This document shows positions 63,766-64,000 of a stretch of 64,000 nucleotides of DNA, piece after piece. The notes beneath the pieces are model-generated. The model saw only the letters and a program-made list of their open reading frames with translations. It searched no databases and had not been told where the DNA came from. Source of the DNA: Tillandsia leiboldiana (taxonomy: Eukaryota; Streptophyta; Magnoliopsida; Poales; Bromeliaceae); NCBI GenBank assembly GCA_029204045.2, contig CM055064.1, forward strand, positions 1,171,080-1,235,079, in the 5' to 3' direction. The position numbers and the translations under genes are program-made. Position 1 is the stretch's first letter. Every line of letters begins with the position of its first letter.

Positions 63766-64000
63766 CATTAATTTTGTATTACAAATTTATAAAATTTCAA
63801 TGTGCTTAAATATCTGATTTAATAGAAATATATGATATAATTCAAATTTATTTTTAGAATAGAATTATACGGACTAAGTTAAATCAAATTTAAATAGTAA
63901 AATCTGATCTTTTAAAATAATGAGATCATATATTATAATTTAAAATAAAAATTGATAATAAAAATTAATAAATTGCTAAATTCTAATTTATAAAAATAAT
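63766..64000. other. AT-rich DNA to the window end
   Basis: No feature was recognised. Confidence 0.6.

Overview
The window looks like nuclear DNA of a flowering plant, most likely a monocot. Genes are intron-rich, some first exons are GC-rich, intergenic DNA is very AT-rich, and there are many MITEs, long (TA)n tracts and LTR remnants. A bromeliad such as pineapple is possible, but that is only an impression. No bacterial, organellar or CRISPR features were seen, and no tRNA or rRNA gene was recognised.

Layout. 1-20.6 kb is mostly repeats: (TA)n-flanked MITEs, one small four-helix membrane-protein gene (2105-2497, minus), a large GC-richer block at about 5.3-9.2 kb that resembles a long Ty3/Gypsy LTR, and AT-rich DNA with Tourist-like and SINE-like fragments. 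20.68-26.59 kb is a recent tandem duplication of about 2.95 kb. Each copy holds a one-exon membrane-anchored protein gene (minus) facing the promoter and first exon of an NSUN5-type rRNA cytosine-5 methyltransferase (plus). Only the second copy is joined directly to the remaining 12 exons (to 33081). A class II small heat-shock protein gene (33921-34409, minus) follows, with heat-shock elements and a truncated, frameshifted relative about 1 kb away. 36.96-37.61 kb is a Mutator-like MITE containing plant telomere-type repeats. A clade A PP2C (39168-42588, minus, four exons) and an NDR-family AGC kinase (46799-56714, minus, 13 coding exons) are the other two large genes. 57-64 kb is nested MITEs, a solo LTR with its target duplication, and a 1.2-kb degenerate AT-rich tandem array.

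Functions. The genes are not an operon and do not form one pathway. NSUN5 is a ribosome-biogenesis enzyme, HSP20-CII a heat-stress chaperone, the PP2C a brake on abscisic-acid signalling, and the NDR kinase a MOB-dependent growth and polarity kinase. I joined the exons of the three spliced genes by hand from GT/AG sites and reading phase. All phases close, giving 497, 502 and 564 residues.

I found no clearly new biochemical system. The most notable signals are the duplicated divergent promoter and first exon, at least four unrelated inverted-repeat families that all sit at (TA)n microsatellites, and the telomere-repeat-bearing MITE.
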